A stretch of DNA of 64,000 nt from Clavelina lepadiformis (lineage: Eukaryota; Chordata; Ascidiacea; Aplousobranchia; Clavelinidae). The DNA lies in assembly GCF_947623445.1 (NCBI RefSeq), contig NC_135244.1:14198860-14262859 (forward strand), in the 5' to 3' direction. Positions 37,401 through 47,641 of the stretch are shown one piece after another (the stretch's first letter is position 1; each line of letters starts with the position of its first letter). The notes under the pieces were generated by a model. The model was given only the letters and a program-made list of their open reading frames with translations. It was not told the origin of the DNA and made no database searches. The translations under genes and the position numbers were made by a program.

Positions 37401-40400
37401 TACTCAAGCTTCCCACTACGAAGCCGTAAGCTACTTTTTATTGGAAACCAGATACCTTATGTAAAGATGTAAAGTAAATTGGTTTACAGAAATGCCATAT
37501 TGAATTACCGGTACAAAGTACCCTTCGTAATCAGCTAGGACAACTCGGTCAAAATAAATAGGCTGTTCTATTGGGTTAAAAAGAAATTATTTGTTGAAAT
37601 ATACCTACACTTTTAACAAATGATAAATGTCATTTTTTCGAGCAGAATACACTGATCTACCAGACGAGTGGGAGAACATCTTGGATGGAAAAAATATCAA
37701 AATTTGGAAGCTACCATTGAAGAATTCAGATCGCACACAGTATAAAGGTTAAATGATTCTTGAGTTTTATTTAACCACTTAACTATTGTTACCTCATTTC
37801 GGATACTCTCATTTGCTTAATTCAATTAGTAATGGTTACAAGTTTATATCAGAAAATGCACATATCTTTTTAATAATCTTCATATTATTTTTAGTATTTG
37901 GCCGTTTTCATGATGTAAGTGCTCGCCAATTTTTTTTCGTACAAACGGATCTAGAATATCGTCGCAAATGGGATAAACTCGTTATAGACATCAGTGTTGT
38001 CGATGAAAATCAAACTACTGGAGAGGAAGTATTGAGATGGATATCATATTTTCCAGTAAATGTTTTCAAGCAATTTTATCTAGCAGACAATACTGTAATA
38101 TTGTTAATCACCCGGTTTTGTTGTTGTGAATAGACTTTCCTCATTTGTAGGTCAAGATCACCTTTAGTGACGAATATAGTTATTGCATGGCAATAACATG
38201 CCTATAATTTTCCACCATGTTGTAATAAAGTAAGAAAACATTGCCAGATTTATTTTTCAGTATCCATTTAAAGCAAGAGAATATGTATACATCAGAAGAC
38301 TAAAGGTAAATATATTGAGCAAATTTTTTTTAAATGTCTCTCAATGATAATTTATTTCAAGTTGCGATGTCAAAATGTTCAATTAAATGTACTCTTCTTG
38401 TTTATATATCTTCCCATTTTTTCTGATATAGCGAGTCTTGACTTTTATTCTGTTTTTAAGTGCTTTTAATTCCTTGGCACAAGTGCACTTTTCGTTCTTG
38501 CATTTGTTTCTTTTTAAAACCTTTCTACACTTCGATTTACGAGTCTTGCTTTTTTTGTTCTTTCTTCTCTTCTGGTGGGAATAACACAGCTTATTTTTAA
38601 TCAAGCACCCAAAAGTTTTACAAAACACATGCCTTAAAATATGAGGGTATAGTTTTAAAATCCTTCAATCACCTTTTTAGAATTTAACTTTTTCTTTCTG
38701 GACAACTTAGCTTTGAAGTGATCATTAACCTTTCTGCAATTTATAAAGTGTTATTTGTGATTTTATTTACTTATAACTCAGTATTACACACAAATTTCTT
38801 TTATTCACATAAAAATCTTAATCATACTATTACAAGATAGTCTTACTTTAAATTTTTTCGATGTAATTTAGCTTTAAGTGCCTTCCTTTTTAAGGATCCC
38901 AATACTGCAACTGTCTGCTTCTTAACTAATCTGTAACCCAAAGTATATTTATATACTGTAAGTTATGTTTTGCTGGTAATATACAAGGTTTCCACAAAGT
39001 TTTTCGACAAACTACATTAATAAGTCTTTTAAATTGTCCAAAGACTTTGTGCACATCTTGTCAATTTTCAAAGTTATGAAAAAGAAATTTACAAATTTTC
39101 TTATTTTAAAAATGTTAAAACTTGTATGACACAGTAAGTTGGAACATACCTTTTACCACTAAAACGATATTGACCATTTCGTTGTTTTAGCAAACCCATT
39201 TCAACCATCCATTTCAAAACATAAGAAAGCAAGCTTGCATTTTTGACATGATAACGTAATTGAATGTACCTGATAGATTGTATAAGTTCTGTTATTTGTG
39301 ATAACTGATAGCAAACACTACTGAATCAGCACTTACTTGGATATGGCGTCTTTCCCGGTTAAGTTGAATGGTTTCAAATCTCGAATGGCAGTTTTAACCA
39401 TTGCAATAAAAGTTGGTGATTTACCACTTGGAACTGGTTGATCCGTGTCAGTGGCCAACTGCCGAATCAGCTTACTTATCTTTTGTGTCATCTTTTTTGA
39501 TTCTTGTCTGCCACATGAGTCATGTCCATTCTCTTCAATTTCTTCTATGGCAAGTTTTGTTTCTTTACACTTTGCCATGGCACTTGGCATTGGAGCAACT
39601 TGCACAGTACTTTGAGCTTGCTTTTTCATTATATCCTTACCCTTCTTTTTCGTTTGTTGTTTGGCAAGACGTTTCAGTTGCTTGATTTTAATCTTTTTTA
39701 TGGTTGCTTTAGATAATAATTTCCATTTCCTGGAAGTTTTTTTGTTGCTTGACTTTGTTGATTTTGTTTTTCGCAAAACGGAGCCAACACTTGATGCTTT
39801 GGTGCTTCTTTTTCCTAATTTCTTTGACATTAACTGGTGTTGTTTTCTTAACTGTTTTTTTTTAACAGACTTTGCTTTACGCTTAATTGAAGCTTTCCTA
39901 CTTGACCTATGACCAACAGGATTATGAGATGAATTTTTAATTTTATTCTGTACTTGCCCTGCACTGGGAAATAAAATTCCCTCTTTTTTATACCCCACTG
40001 CCCTAGTTTTACTGGCTTCAGAAGTATTGGGACCTGCACTCACTCTAGGTGTTGAGGAGCTGTCTTTATCTTTTTCTCCTGTTTCACTTACCTCTCCAGT
40101 TGACTTACATTTTTTATGTTTACACACTCGAAAATAATGGCTTAACTCTTCATGTGATTTCTTTTTTCCTTGACTTTTGCATGAAGCTTGCTTAAATATC
40201 TGTTCCTTAATGTAGTTTTTTAGATTTTCGAGGCACTTTTGGCAGCATATGCAGTTATCTGACTGAGCTTGGCCAGCAGAAGTCGTTGGCAGACTCAAAT
40301 TGGTTATTGTTGGTGTCTTTTTGAGGACATACTTCAATAAAGATTTGCCTGCTCGAGCCTTTGCACGTTTTTTGATTGGTTTTCTTTTATCTGTATGAGC

Positions 40401-43400
40401 AGTTTGTTTCATTTTTCTTGCTTTCTTTGTCTTTTGCTTTGGCATGCTTTGTTCCAATGGATGCCTCGAATGTTTCAGTAACCTATGTCTTGACCGTACT
40501 TTGGCAATATTAGCTTGAGAGGAAGAAGATTTTCGATTAACTCCACAACATTCTTTGCAGTCGCAGAATACTTGTTTAATTCTTTCATTACTAGCCTTTT
40601 TTTGCACACTTTCTGCACAGTTAGAACTGTTTGTCGCAGTAGAGCCATTGGTTGAACTGCTGGGTGAAATGACAGAATTATTTTGCTGCTCCTCACTTTT
40701 CAGCAGAAAGCTCAAACCACTTTGACTACTGGTGCAAGTGCGCAACTCTTCTTTTCTTCGTTGTTCTGCACACTGTTTACAACTGCACTGATCTTTTGCC
40801 GTCTGTAATGCATTTGAATTGCTCACATTGTTAAGACTTTGAGTGGATGAAGGAAGACTGGTTACTAGAGATCCAAAAATGCATTCTGATGAACTCTTAC
40901 CCTTTCTTTTCTTAGAATATCTTACACCTGAACGTGTTTTACCTGGTTGCTTTAAAAAATTACTGACAAAAAATTTTTCATGCTCTTTTTTAGTCTTCCT
41001 TGATTTTCTAGACTTTTTTGGAGAGTTTTTTTTTCTTTTCATACCTTTGTTTTTCCAGCACAAGTCAATACCACTGCACACTTTCCTGTGAACAATTTCT
41101 GTTTTTGTTTAAAAGTTTGTTACACAGCAATTTAAAAGTTATTGTTAAATGAATTGGGATTATTAAAGAAAACAATGGCCCATTGTTTAACACTATGGTC
41201 TTTATGAAGCGTATACACATACAAAATCTAAAGAAAAACCAAAATAAATTTCATAACACACACTAACATATTTCAAATATCATTCAAACTTCATTTTCAT
41301 AAAATTATTATCACATTTTTTTATTTGCAGGTGTTGCAGTCCTCAAATGTTATGGCAATTCTGGCAAGGTGATGACCTCAGTTAAAGTACAAAAGATAAA
41401 TTTTCATGTTGTAAAAATTGTTTGTATATGTTCTTTTCTGTAATATATACTGAAGAATAATGTTTCATCTCACTATTGCTTACCTTTATTATCATCAGAT
41501 TCCCTTTAAAGGTCATAAATTTATTCGGTTTACTTAATCAAGAGCATTATGCTATACACATTACGCACTATTTTACAGATCAGTTGATCACCCCAAATGC
41601 GTTACCAACAAGAACCATGTGCGTGTTCCTCTTTATATATCTGAGATGGTGATAAAACCACACAAAACAATAGATGAGCCAGGCCTTGATTACCTTTTGA
41701 CATACTGTGATGATCCACAAACATCGCTTCCTACAAGAGTTTCATCATGGGTGGTGACGACAGGTGCAATACTATATTTGTAACATGCTAGCGTAACTAT
41801 GCATTTGAAATTTGTCTTAATAACTCCTTGGGTTTATTGTCTGCAACCGATAGGTCTTTACTTCTTCGTAGCTGTAAAAATTACTTTCAAGCTTACGTTA
41901 AAGTTTTGTTGGAATTAAAACCTTTAACTTGTAATGAAAAGTTAGAATAAAACTAGTTTTTCATATAAATACAGACTTACAGCAACTAATTGCGTAATAT
42001 GCTCTGTACAAGAAACACAATTAACCCAAGACAGGTTAGCTAACGAGACAGCAAACAAAACCTACGTAAACGCTGAACGAACCAATCTATGAGAAGAAAT
42101 AGGTACCGGTGTAACCGAAAATTCTTGCCTTCTGGTGGCAGGCTGTTTCCCCACATTCACTGTGAACCACGACACCATCAGTAAAACCCAAGAAAGCAAT
42201 TTATTGTATTGAACAACCCCAACGACCAAAACCAAACCGACCCGATTAATTCAATTAACAGCGGAGTTTATAGAATGCAAAAGGTGAGGTGCCAAACTAA
42301 AACACCGTGAAGTAATCATCACACAGCAAGTTGAGAACTAACGGATTACAAAACAGTAAAACATAAGATACTATAAATAAAATGTGACATATTTTCGTTA
42401 CACCGGCAGTTAAACATAAAATCGATCACGAGATCGCGTCCCCGCAATGTCCAACGCACAATTCCACAGCAATCACTTCTTGTAAAAATTTTATGGGCTA
42501 AGTGCCCAAACTTCCGCACTGTGACAGTTCCTTTGCCCACCAGCTATCCAGGTAGAGATTGAGCGAATGTGAATGTCCTGATGATGATGAACATCGGTAT
42601 GGAGTTGGTGAAAGGTATGCAAAATTGATATCAGCTCATACAAGACATTTAGCATCATCATCTCCCGCCAACTCGGTGAGAAGTTTATAGACTTCAGTGC
42701 AAGTCTTAATCGTACCTCAGATTACTCAGTTATTATGTTCAACATGAAGCTACAGATTGTAGTGTGACTATTATGCTATCCCTTAGTCGGTAATGTAACA
42801 TCTAATTCTCTTAGAGCTCATATTCAAAAGTGGATTTTTGGCCTAAAAATACACATTTTCCTATTTTTCATTCCGATTTTTATTTGCATTTCCCACCCGA
42901 CCTGGAACTTTAAAAGGCTCAAACTGATTGATAGTCTAGGGGAATTCCAAGTCTAAAAAACTACACCAACCATGCTGCCCTCTGATTGGTCTAAGCAGGT
43001 TTTTTTAAAGCCCTACAGAAAAATTTAACGATATCAGAAAATAAAGAAATCTTAATTTCTTACCCATACACCTCCTTAATGTGGCGAACAGAAAATAACA
43101 GTAAAGGAACGGACTATATTGAAATGACATTATAATTTATAGGAGCTTAAAGCTTACGTCAATACAGTAATTCATTTAATTGAAACGTAGTCGCGCGCTG
43201 TCACAGGCTGCGCTTTTCTGTATCACCGTGCAGACACTGCAGACTGAATGGAGTTGGGAATAATGAATTGATAAAAAAGTTAGTGAGTTGTCTGCTTGTT
43301 GTTATTGCACTACCTGACCGGTGACCAGGAACTCTGTATTGTATCGAAATTGAGTTAAATAATTCTCATGGTCTCCTTAATTAAGCTGACCCTTGAAGTA

Positions 43401-43667
43401 CATACTGTTTTCCAATGTGCTGGTCTGTGACATGAAACCTAATTCACACATTTCAATTGTTTGTTAACTTTACGTTTACTTTATTTTTATTACTATTTTC
43501 AAGGTATTCCGGATTACATCGAAAAGCTACACAAAGCTTCTCTGAACTTAAATAAGGTCAAAGAAGATAAAGAAGAAATAACCAACATTATGAAAGCTAG
43601 AACTAAATATGACACCAATGTCGTAGATAAAAATCAGCCAAAACATTGTATGCAACAAACTTATTAA
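34462..43667 (+). CDS. STARD7: START-domain phosphatidylcholine transfer protein, 8 coding exons
   Basis: STARD7 carries phosphatidylcholine to mitochondria in animals. Exons 34462-34706, 34959-35029, 37646-37747, 37895-38055, 38261-38305, 41331-41368, 41579-41763 and 43504-43667 join in phase and give 336 aa (human about 370). Matches to STARD7 include the N-terminal WCMFAVAACSFSWEEHSI then EELNILESV, a short hydrophobic segment in the place of the vertebrate membrane-anchor region. The START domain fills exons 3 to 8: VFGRFHDVSARQFFFVQ, EYRRKWDKLVIDI, YPFKAREYVYIRRLK, MVIKPHKTIDEPGLDYLLTY, SSWVVTTGIPDYIEKLHKAS. The start ATG is the first after an in-frame stop at 34402; an upstream coding exon carrying more of the mitochondrial leader cannot be excluded. 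The 3-kb intron 38306-41330 contains a complete gene on the other strand. An AATAAAG at about 43913 could be the polyadenylation signal. Confidence 0.93.
35030..37645 (+). other. STARD7 second intron
   Basis: A 2.6-kb intron between exons 34959-35029 and 37646-37747. Open frames inside it lack ATG starts or splice sites that fit and match nothing I recognise. No mobile element was identified. Confidence 0.5.
38383..41042 (-). CDS. Linker-histone (H15) domain protein with long Lys/Cys-rich tail, nested in a STARD7 intron
   Basis: Minus-strand exons 41042-39337, 39269-39150, 38930-38847, 38733-38673 and 38571-38383 join in phase for about 719 aa. Residues 1-540 are very rich in Lys, Ser and Arg (KKNSPKKSRKSRKTKK) and carry spaced cysteine motifs: QCSCKQCAEQ, VFCDCKECCG, NCICCQKCLE. 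The H1 globular fold spans the exon 1/2 junction at about residues 542-608: SPTFIAMVKTAIRDLKPF, DAISKYIQLRY, LLSYVLKWMVEMGLLKQ, then the wing NGQYRFSG. A basic tail follows, with another CTC motif. Linker histones are usually about 200 aa with a short N-tail, so the layout is odd. By analogy with tunicate H1-related sperm nuclear proteins, a germline DNA-packaging role is possible but inferred. An acceptor-like site at about 41086 leaves room for an upstream exon. Confidence 0.82.
41764..43503 (+). other. STARD7 last intron
   Basis: A 1.7-kb intron that holds one copy of an interspersed repeat (42119-42403). No exon of another gene was found. Confidence 0.5.
42119..42403. repeat. Interspersed repeat, copy 2 (in STARD7 intron)
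   Basis: Same orientation and same order of blocks as 11107-11455, with an internal stretch of about 65 bp missing. It begins ATTCTTGCCTTC and ends near TATTTTCGTTACA. Confidence 0.75.
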
Positions 43668-44412
43668 ATTTGCATGGATTTTGCTTTTAACACCATAGTG
43701 CATTTCGTGGTTCTCAGTAGTGTACTATTAGGTCCGCAGATTTCAATACAGTACTTGTTTTTGTTTGTGGTGTACAGCGTCATCTGTTGGAAGTTTTTGA
43801 TGTAAAATTGCTATCGTAAATGCTGACGTAGTTTCGACATGTTTGTCTTTCGTGCTGGCATTATTTAAAAAGATCCAGAGTTGAAACGCGACACAGACAG
43901 TCTTGATAAGCCAAATAAAGAACAATTTAATTATTGATTACTTTCTGAGCCTCTAGGTCTCGGCTCTTCAGCTTTTAAACACTTTTGAGGCTGGATGACT
44001 CCGAGAAGTGAACATTAACGGACGTGTAGAACACATAGGCTACTGGCGGTTATTCCCATATGTCAAATTTCTTAGATGATATAAGTTACACTGGTGACAT
44101 CTACAAACTTACTCTATTCAGTGTGAATAATCTGCCGTTTTTTTATTGTGCCGGCGTGAAAAAAGCAGCAACGCTTATGTCTGAACCTCAACTGCATCTT
44201 TTTAGTACTTCAAGTTCGGTAGGAACAAGCCTTAAGGCTGCGTGCACATATTAAACATTTATCTGACCGCTGATTTCGCTTGAAGCTGGAGCACGAGTCG
44301 TGTCAATCAGGAATGCCACAGAAATTACAACGAGCGTATACTGCGCTACTTGACGTATAACAACAACATCCATCAATGTTTCCTTGCGGCTGCATTTTTT
44401 TAGTCGAGCGAG
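43668..44412. other. STARD7 3' flank
   Basis: Contains the likely STARD7 3' UTR with a possible polyadenylation signal near 43913, then a short intergenic stretch. No other gene seen. Confidence 0.4.
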
Positions 44413-45761
44413 ATGGATGGTGAAGTTAATGCTGTTTTGCGGCTATTTCTCGACACTGACGAATCTCATCTTGGCGTAAATATTTGCAGGTTAGTAGTTG
44501 TCCTAGGAATGATTTGCGTACGTTCAGATAAACATATAACTTATTAACTTTCCAGTTTTTTTATTAGTTAGAGTGGTTAGACCTTCGGAGCGAAAAAGCT
44601 CGATATGTAAACGTAGTCACTTCGAGTTACTCTACATCTTTCACTGTTGAAAAATTAGGTGTGTCAAGACAGAGATACAATCCTTTTAAAATTACAATTA
44701 TCTCGAAGGTAAATAGTTATATAAGCAATAACTATGACCGTTACGTCACACTAGTTAAGTGTCTACGGTCCGCTCACCTCACTTTTCAAGGAACGTGTGA
44801 AAATGATCATGATTTCACATTACAACACTCCTACCAATGACAAGCATCAACGTAAGTGGAAAGTGTGGTACTACTATATCGAAAGTTTGGAAATTAGCCT
44901 AAATAGGCCTAGGTTATATAAACCCTTGAAAGTCGTGCGAACCAACCCGCAATCATCAATCAAGACGATCTTATCAGCATTAGCCCTATGTGAAATGTTT
45001 GTTCTTTTAGAGCGCGTATGCACAAACAACGAGGCTTTTTGAGGGGGCGAGGCGACCGCTCCCCAAAAACGGCTTTTGTCAAGCTGTAACGCGATCAACA
45101 CTAAACTAAATTGTGAAAAATCGTTGCTCTACCTCCATTGGCTACGTTTTCGTGTTTATAATTCGATGTTATCCAGCGACGGTCGTCATCCCGTATGATA
45201 ACTCTACACGCTTTGCAAGCTGAATAGCGGGAAAACGTGAGAATTTCTGTGAAAGTAATTACTCACTATGAAAATGTCCAAGAATAGGCCTACCGCACGT
45301 TGTGGCGAGTTGGTTACGGTCAATTAAGTATCTTTGGTAGATAATAAGGAGGTGCAGATGTTGAAGATGATCCGAAATCCATCAGAGTTTTGACCCATCA
45401 GTTGTTGCATATCATAGGCAAAGTTGACATCAATTTTTAAGTTCTGACAGTAAAACCTGTATGTGTTTAAAGTAATTTTGCAGCGATAGATTAGATCAGT
45501 TTGCGATTTGTGGAAAGCCAGTTCCCAGTTTCTCATCTTGATAATGTTTTGGAAATGCTCAGCCTTACGGAGCAATGCCAAATTAAAATGACTCACGTTT
45601 TTTTCGGTCTGGATCTCAGGTCCTATTACCACAGAAAAAAATCGTCGAGAAGGAATACATTTTTTCAACGTAAAAGTCAGTCCAAACTAAGACGGAGTCA
45701 TAGCGGATTATCTCGAAGGATGCGTTTCCTGGATTTCCACAAGGAAGGAAAAAAAGAATGA
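44413..45761 (+). CDS. Possible two-exon small basic protein, 72 aa
   Basis: Exon 44413-44489 starts with ATG and ends at a strong donor (GCAG-gttagt); exon 45620-45761 follows a strong pyrimidine-rich acceptor (tctggatctcag). They join in phase. The first 25 residues (MDGEVNAVLRLFLDTDE...) are acidic to neutral; the rest is very basic (YYHRKKSSRRN, KLRRSHSGLSRRMRF). I recognise no family. An in-phase junction has a one-in-three chance of being accidental and the protein is short, so this is a tentative model. The 1.1-kb intron could hide further exons, or the first exon could belong to a longer transcript. Confidence 0.33.
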
Positions 45762-45798
45762 AATTTTGCTAACTGTGCGTATTGTTGAGGTTGTAAAC

Positions 45799-45952
45799 CA
45801 GGGATGTCCAACCTTTTATTATAGTGGGCCGCATTGTCACTTGAAATAATTCAATGGGCCGCAAAACCTATTAAATTTCAAGAAAAATGGGCACATGAAG
45901 TACATACTTTTGGAGTGAAAATGACTAGCGGGCCGCAGGTTGGACATCCCTG
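45799..45952. mobile_element. hAT-like MITE, 154 bp (copy 1)
   Basis: Starts CAGGGATGTCCAACC and ends GGTTGGACATCCCTG, an exact inverted repeat. A perfect 8-bp duplication TTGTAAAC flanks it (45791-45798 and 45953-45960). Interior blocks GGGCCGCA recur near both ends. The same family occurs in reverse orientation at 47070-47235. Confidence 0.95.
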
Positions 45953-45960
45953 TTGTAAAC

Positions 45961-46801
45961 TGTTGTTAATTATTGCTTGATCGATTGTTTGCTAATCTGA
46001 CTTCATTGATAGCGCATTCATTAACCCCTAATAGCCAGTTAAGCATCACAGTATTAGAACCTAACTATCTATGTCTTGAATAATTATTTATTATAGGTTC
46101 TCAACGAAACGGTTGCTGTTTTCAGAGCGCAGAATAAAGATGCATTCGGTAGACTGAAAATAACAGACTCCTATTACTAGACTGACAATATAATAACTAA
46201 CGCATTGAGCGCTATAGTATGAATGACATATTCGGAAGTTGTCATCGTCGTTCAAATTTGGCCTAAAAACGTGCTAATTGCAATTGGTAATCCCACTTCA
46301 AAATACAACATAAATTGTACTTCTCAATGTCGTTATTTCTTAGCTACACCCCGCACTTTAAACTCAAGCTAACCTCACTGAGACTGTTATTAACTACACA
46401 TACTTCTTTGCAAAATTACTACTGCAATAAGTTTCAAACATATATTTTCGTAGCAATATCACTGTGAAATGAAATTGCTCATATTATTAAAACAAACACT
46501 ACGGTTAATATATTTTTACCAAACATGAAAATTGCCATTGCAACTAAACATGGAATTTAATTAGCCGATAAGTGAGTTATTATATTTATTATAATTACTT
46601 TATATTATAACATATAAATCTATTGTATTCACTAAAAATTAGTAAACAGCACCATTCTTGAACAGTTTTCCCTTGTCATAAATATTCAAATTTAATCTAC
46701 AGCAAAAAATATCCAAAGTATATGGCATTTCAGCAGCCATTGCTTTATACGTCATTAGCACAAATAAGACTTAATCTTGAACGATTTGTCAGAAATATAA
46801 A
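45961..46801. other. Downstream of SFR1, no gene seen
   Basis: AT-rich. It should include the SFR1 3' UTR at the high-coordinate side. On the minus strand, an AATAAA-like signal was not clearly identified. Confidence 0.4.
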
Positions 46802-47641
46802 TTAGCTTGTTTTTAAAAATGACTGCGTCTTAGGATCAAACTGTATCATCTTTGTATCAATCCCAAGGTAGTTGATAAGTTGTAGCATAGTAGTTTCTGA
46901 TGGTTTAGATGAGGAATCTAAAAGTTCTTGCAATGCAGACTGACATGCTTCTCTCCATTTATATATTAATTTTTGTAGAGTTTCCAAGTTATTCTAAATG
47001 TCAAAACAGAAATGAAAATCATGTATGGTCAAACTGCATATAGGACATAAAAAACTATATCCTCTATATCAGGGATGTCCAACCTGTGGGCCACAGTGCG
47101 GCCCGCTAGTCATTTTCACTCCAAAAGTATGTACTTTATGTACCCATTTTTCTTGAAATTTAATAGGTTCTGAGGCCCATTGAATTATTTCAAGTGACAA
47201 TGCGGCCCACTATAATAAAAGGTTGGAAATCCCTGCTCTATATACTTCAAGTTTTACGATGAGCAAATCTGTAATGCTTTTGCAATCTTTGTTCGCCAAT
47301 TAATACAATAAAATGTTCTGGTTTGTATCATAAATAACAAACATTGCTTTTCCAAAACTTACTTTGTTTCGATGAGTTCGAACAAGTTTCAACTTCCTAA
47401 TATTTTCTTGGTTGGATAAAAACTGGTCTTTCAAACTCAGTTTCAATGAAATTTGTTTGTCTTTAGATTGTGAGTGTTGTAGCGCAGTACTAGCAATGTC
47501 ACTGGAAGTTAAATTTCCACTCCTTACATTCTCCGAAACATCTGGACCTTCATTCTTTACTGAGTCTATTGATTTTGAATCAAGAGCATCAATGTGAGCA
47601 AGCATCCATGCGTCATCTTCATCATGAAATCCATCACACAT
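46802..47641 (-). CDS. SFR1: SWI5-dependent recombination repair protein 1 homologue, 2 exons
   Basis: SFR1 pairs with SWI5 and stimulates RAD51 strand exchange in homologous recombination in the nucleus. Minus-strand exons 47641-47363 and 46993-46802 join in phase 0 for 156 aa, from ATG 47641 to TAA 46802. The N-terminal 75 residues are acidic and unstructured (FHDEDDAWMLAHIDALDSK). The conserved C-terminal part matches SFR1: QENIRKLKLVRTHRNK, NNLETLQKLIYKWREACQSA, then TMLQLINYLGIDTKMIQFD. This core contains the coiled-coil that binds SWI5 in known homologues. The protein is shorter than human SFR1 (about 245 aa), mainly by a shorter N-terminus. Its only intron (46994-47362) contains a hAT-like MITE that fills nearly half of it. 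Confidence 0.9.
47070..47235. mobile_element. hAT-like MITE, 166 bp (copy 2), in the SFR1 intron
   Basis: Same family as 45799-45952 but inverted relative to it. Starts CAGGGATGTCCAACC, ends GGTTGGAAATCCCTG (one mismatch), with a perfect 8-bp target duplication CTCTATAT at 47062-47069 and 47236-47243. Confidence 0.95.

Noticed and set aside
37786..37894. Upstream extension of the STARD7 exon at 37895
   Set aside because: The frame is open further upstream, but the strong acceptor TTTTTAG at 37888-37894 and the phase of the previous exon place the exon start at 37895.
39413..39912. Plus-strand open frames opposite the H1-like exon
   Set aside because: They are antisense shadows: Lys-rich coding (AAA/AAG) reads as Phe/Leu-rich on the other strand, and they lack ATG starts and splice context.
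45324..45668. Minus-strand open frame of 114 codons near the small basic gene
   Set aside because: It starts opposite the candidate plus-strand exon, matches no family I know, and has no convincing donor or acceptor leading to another exon.
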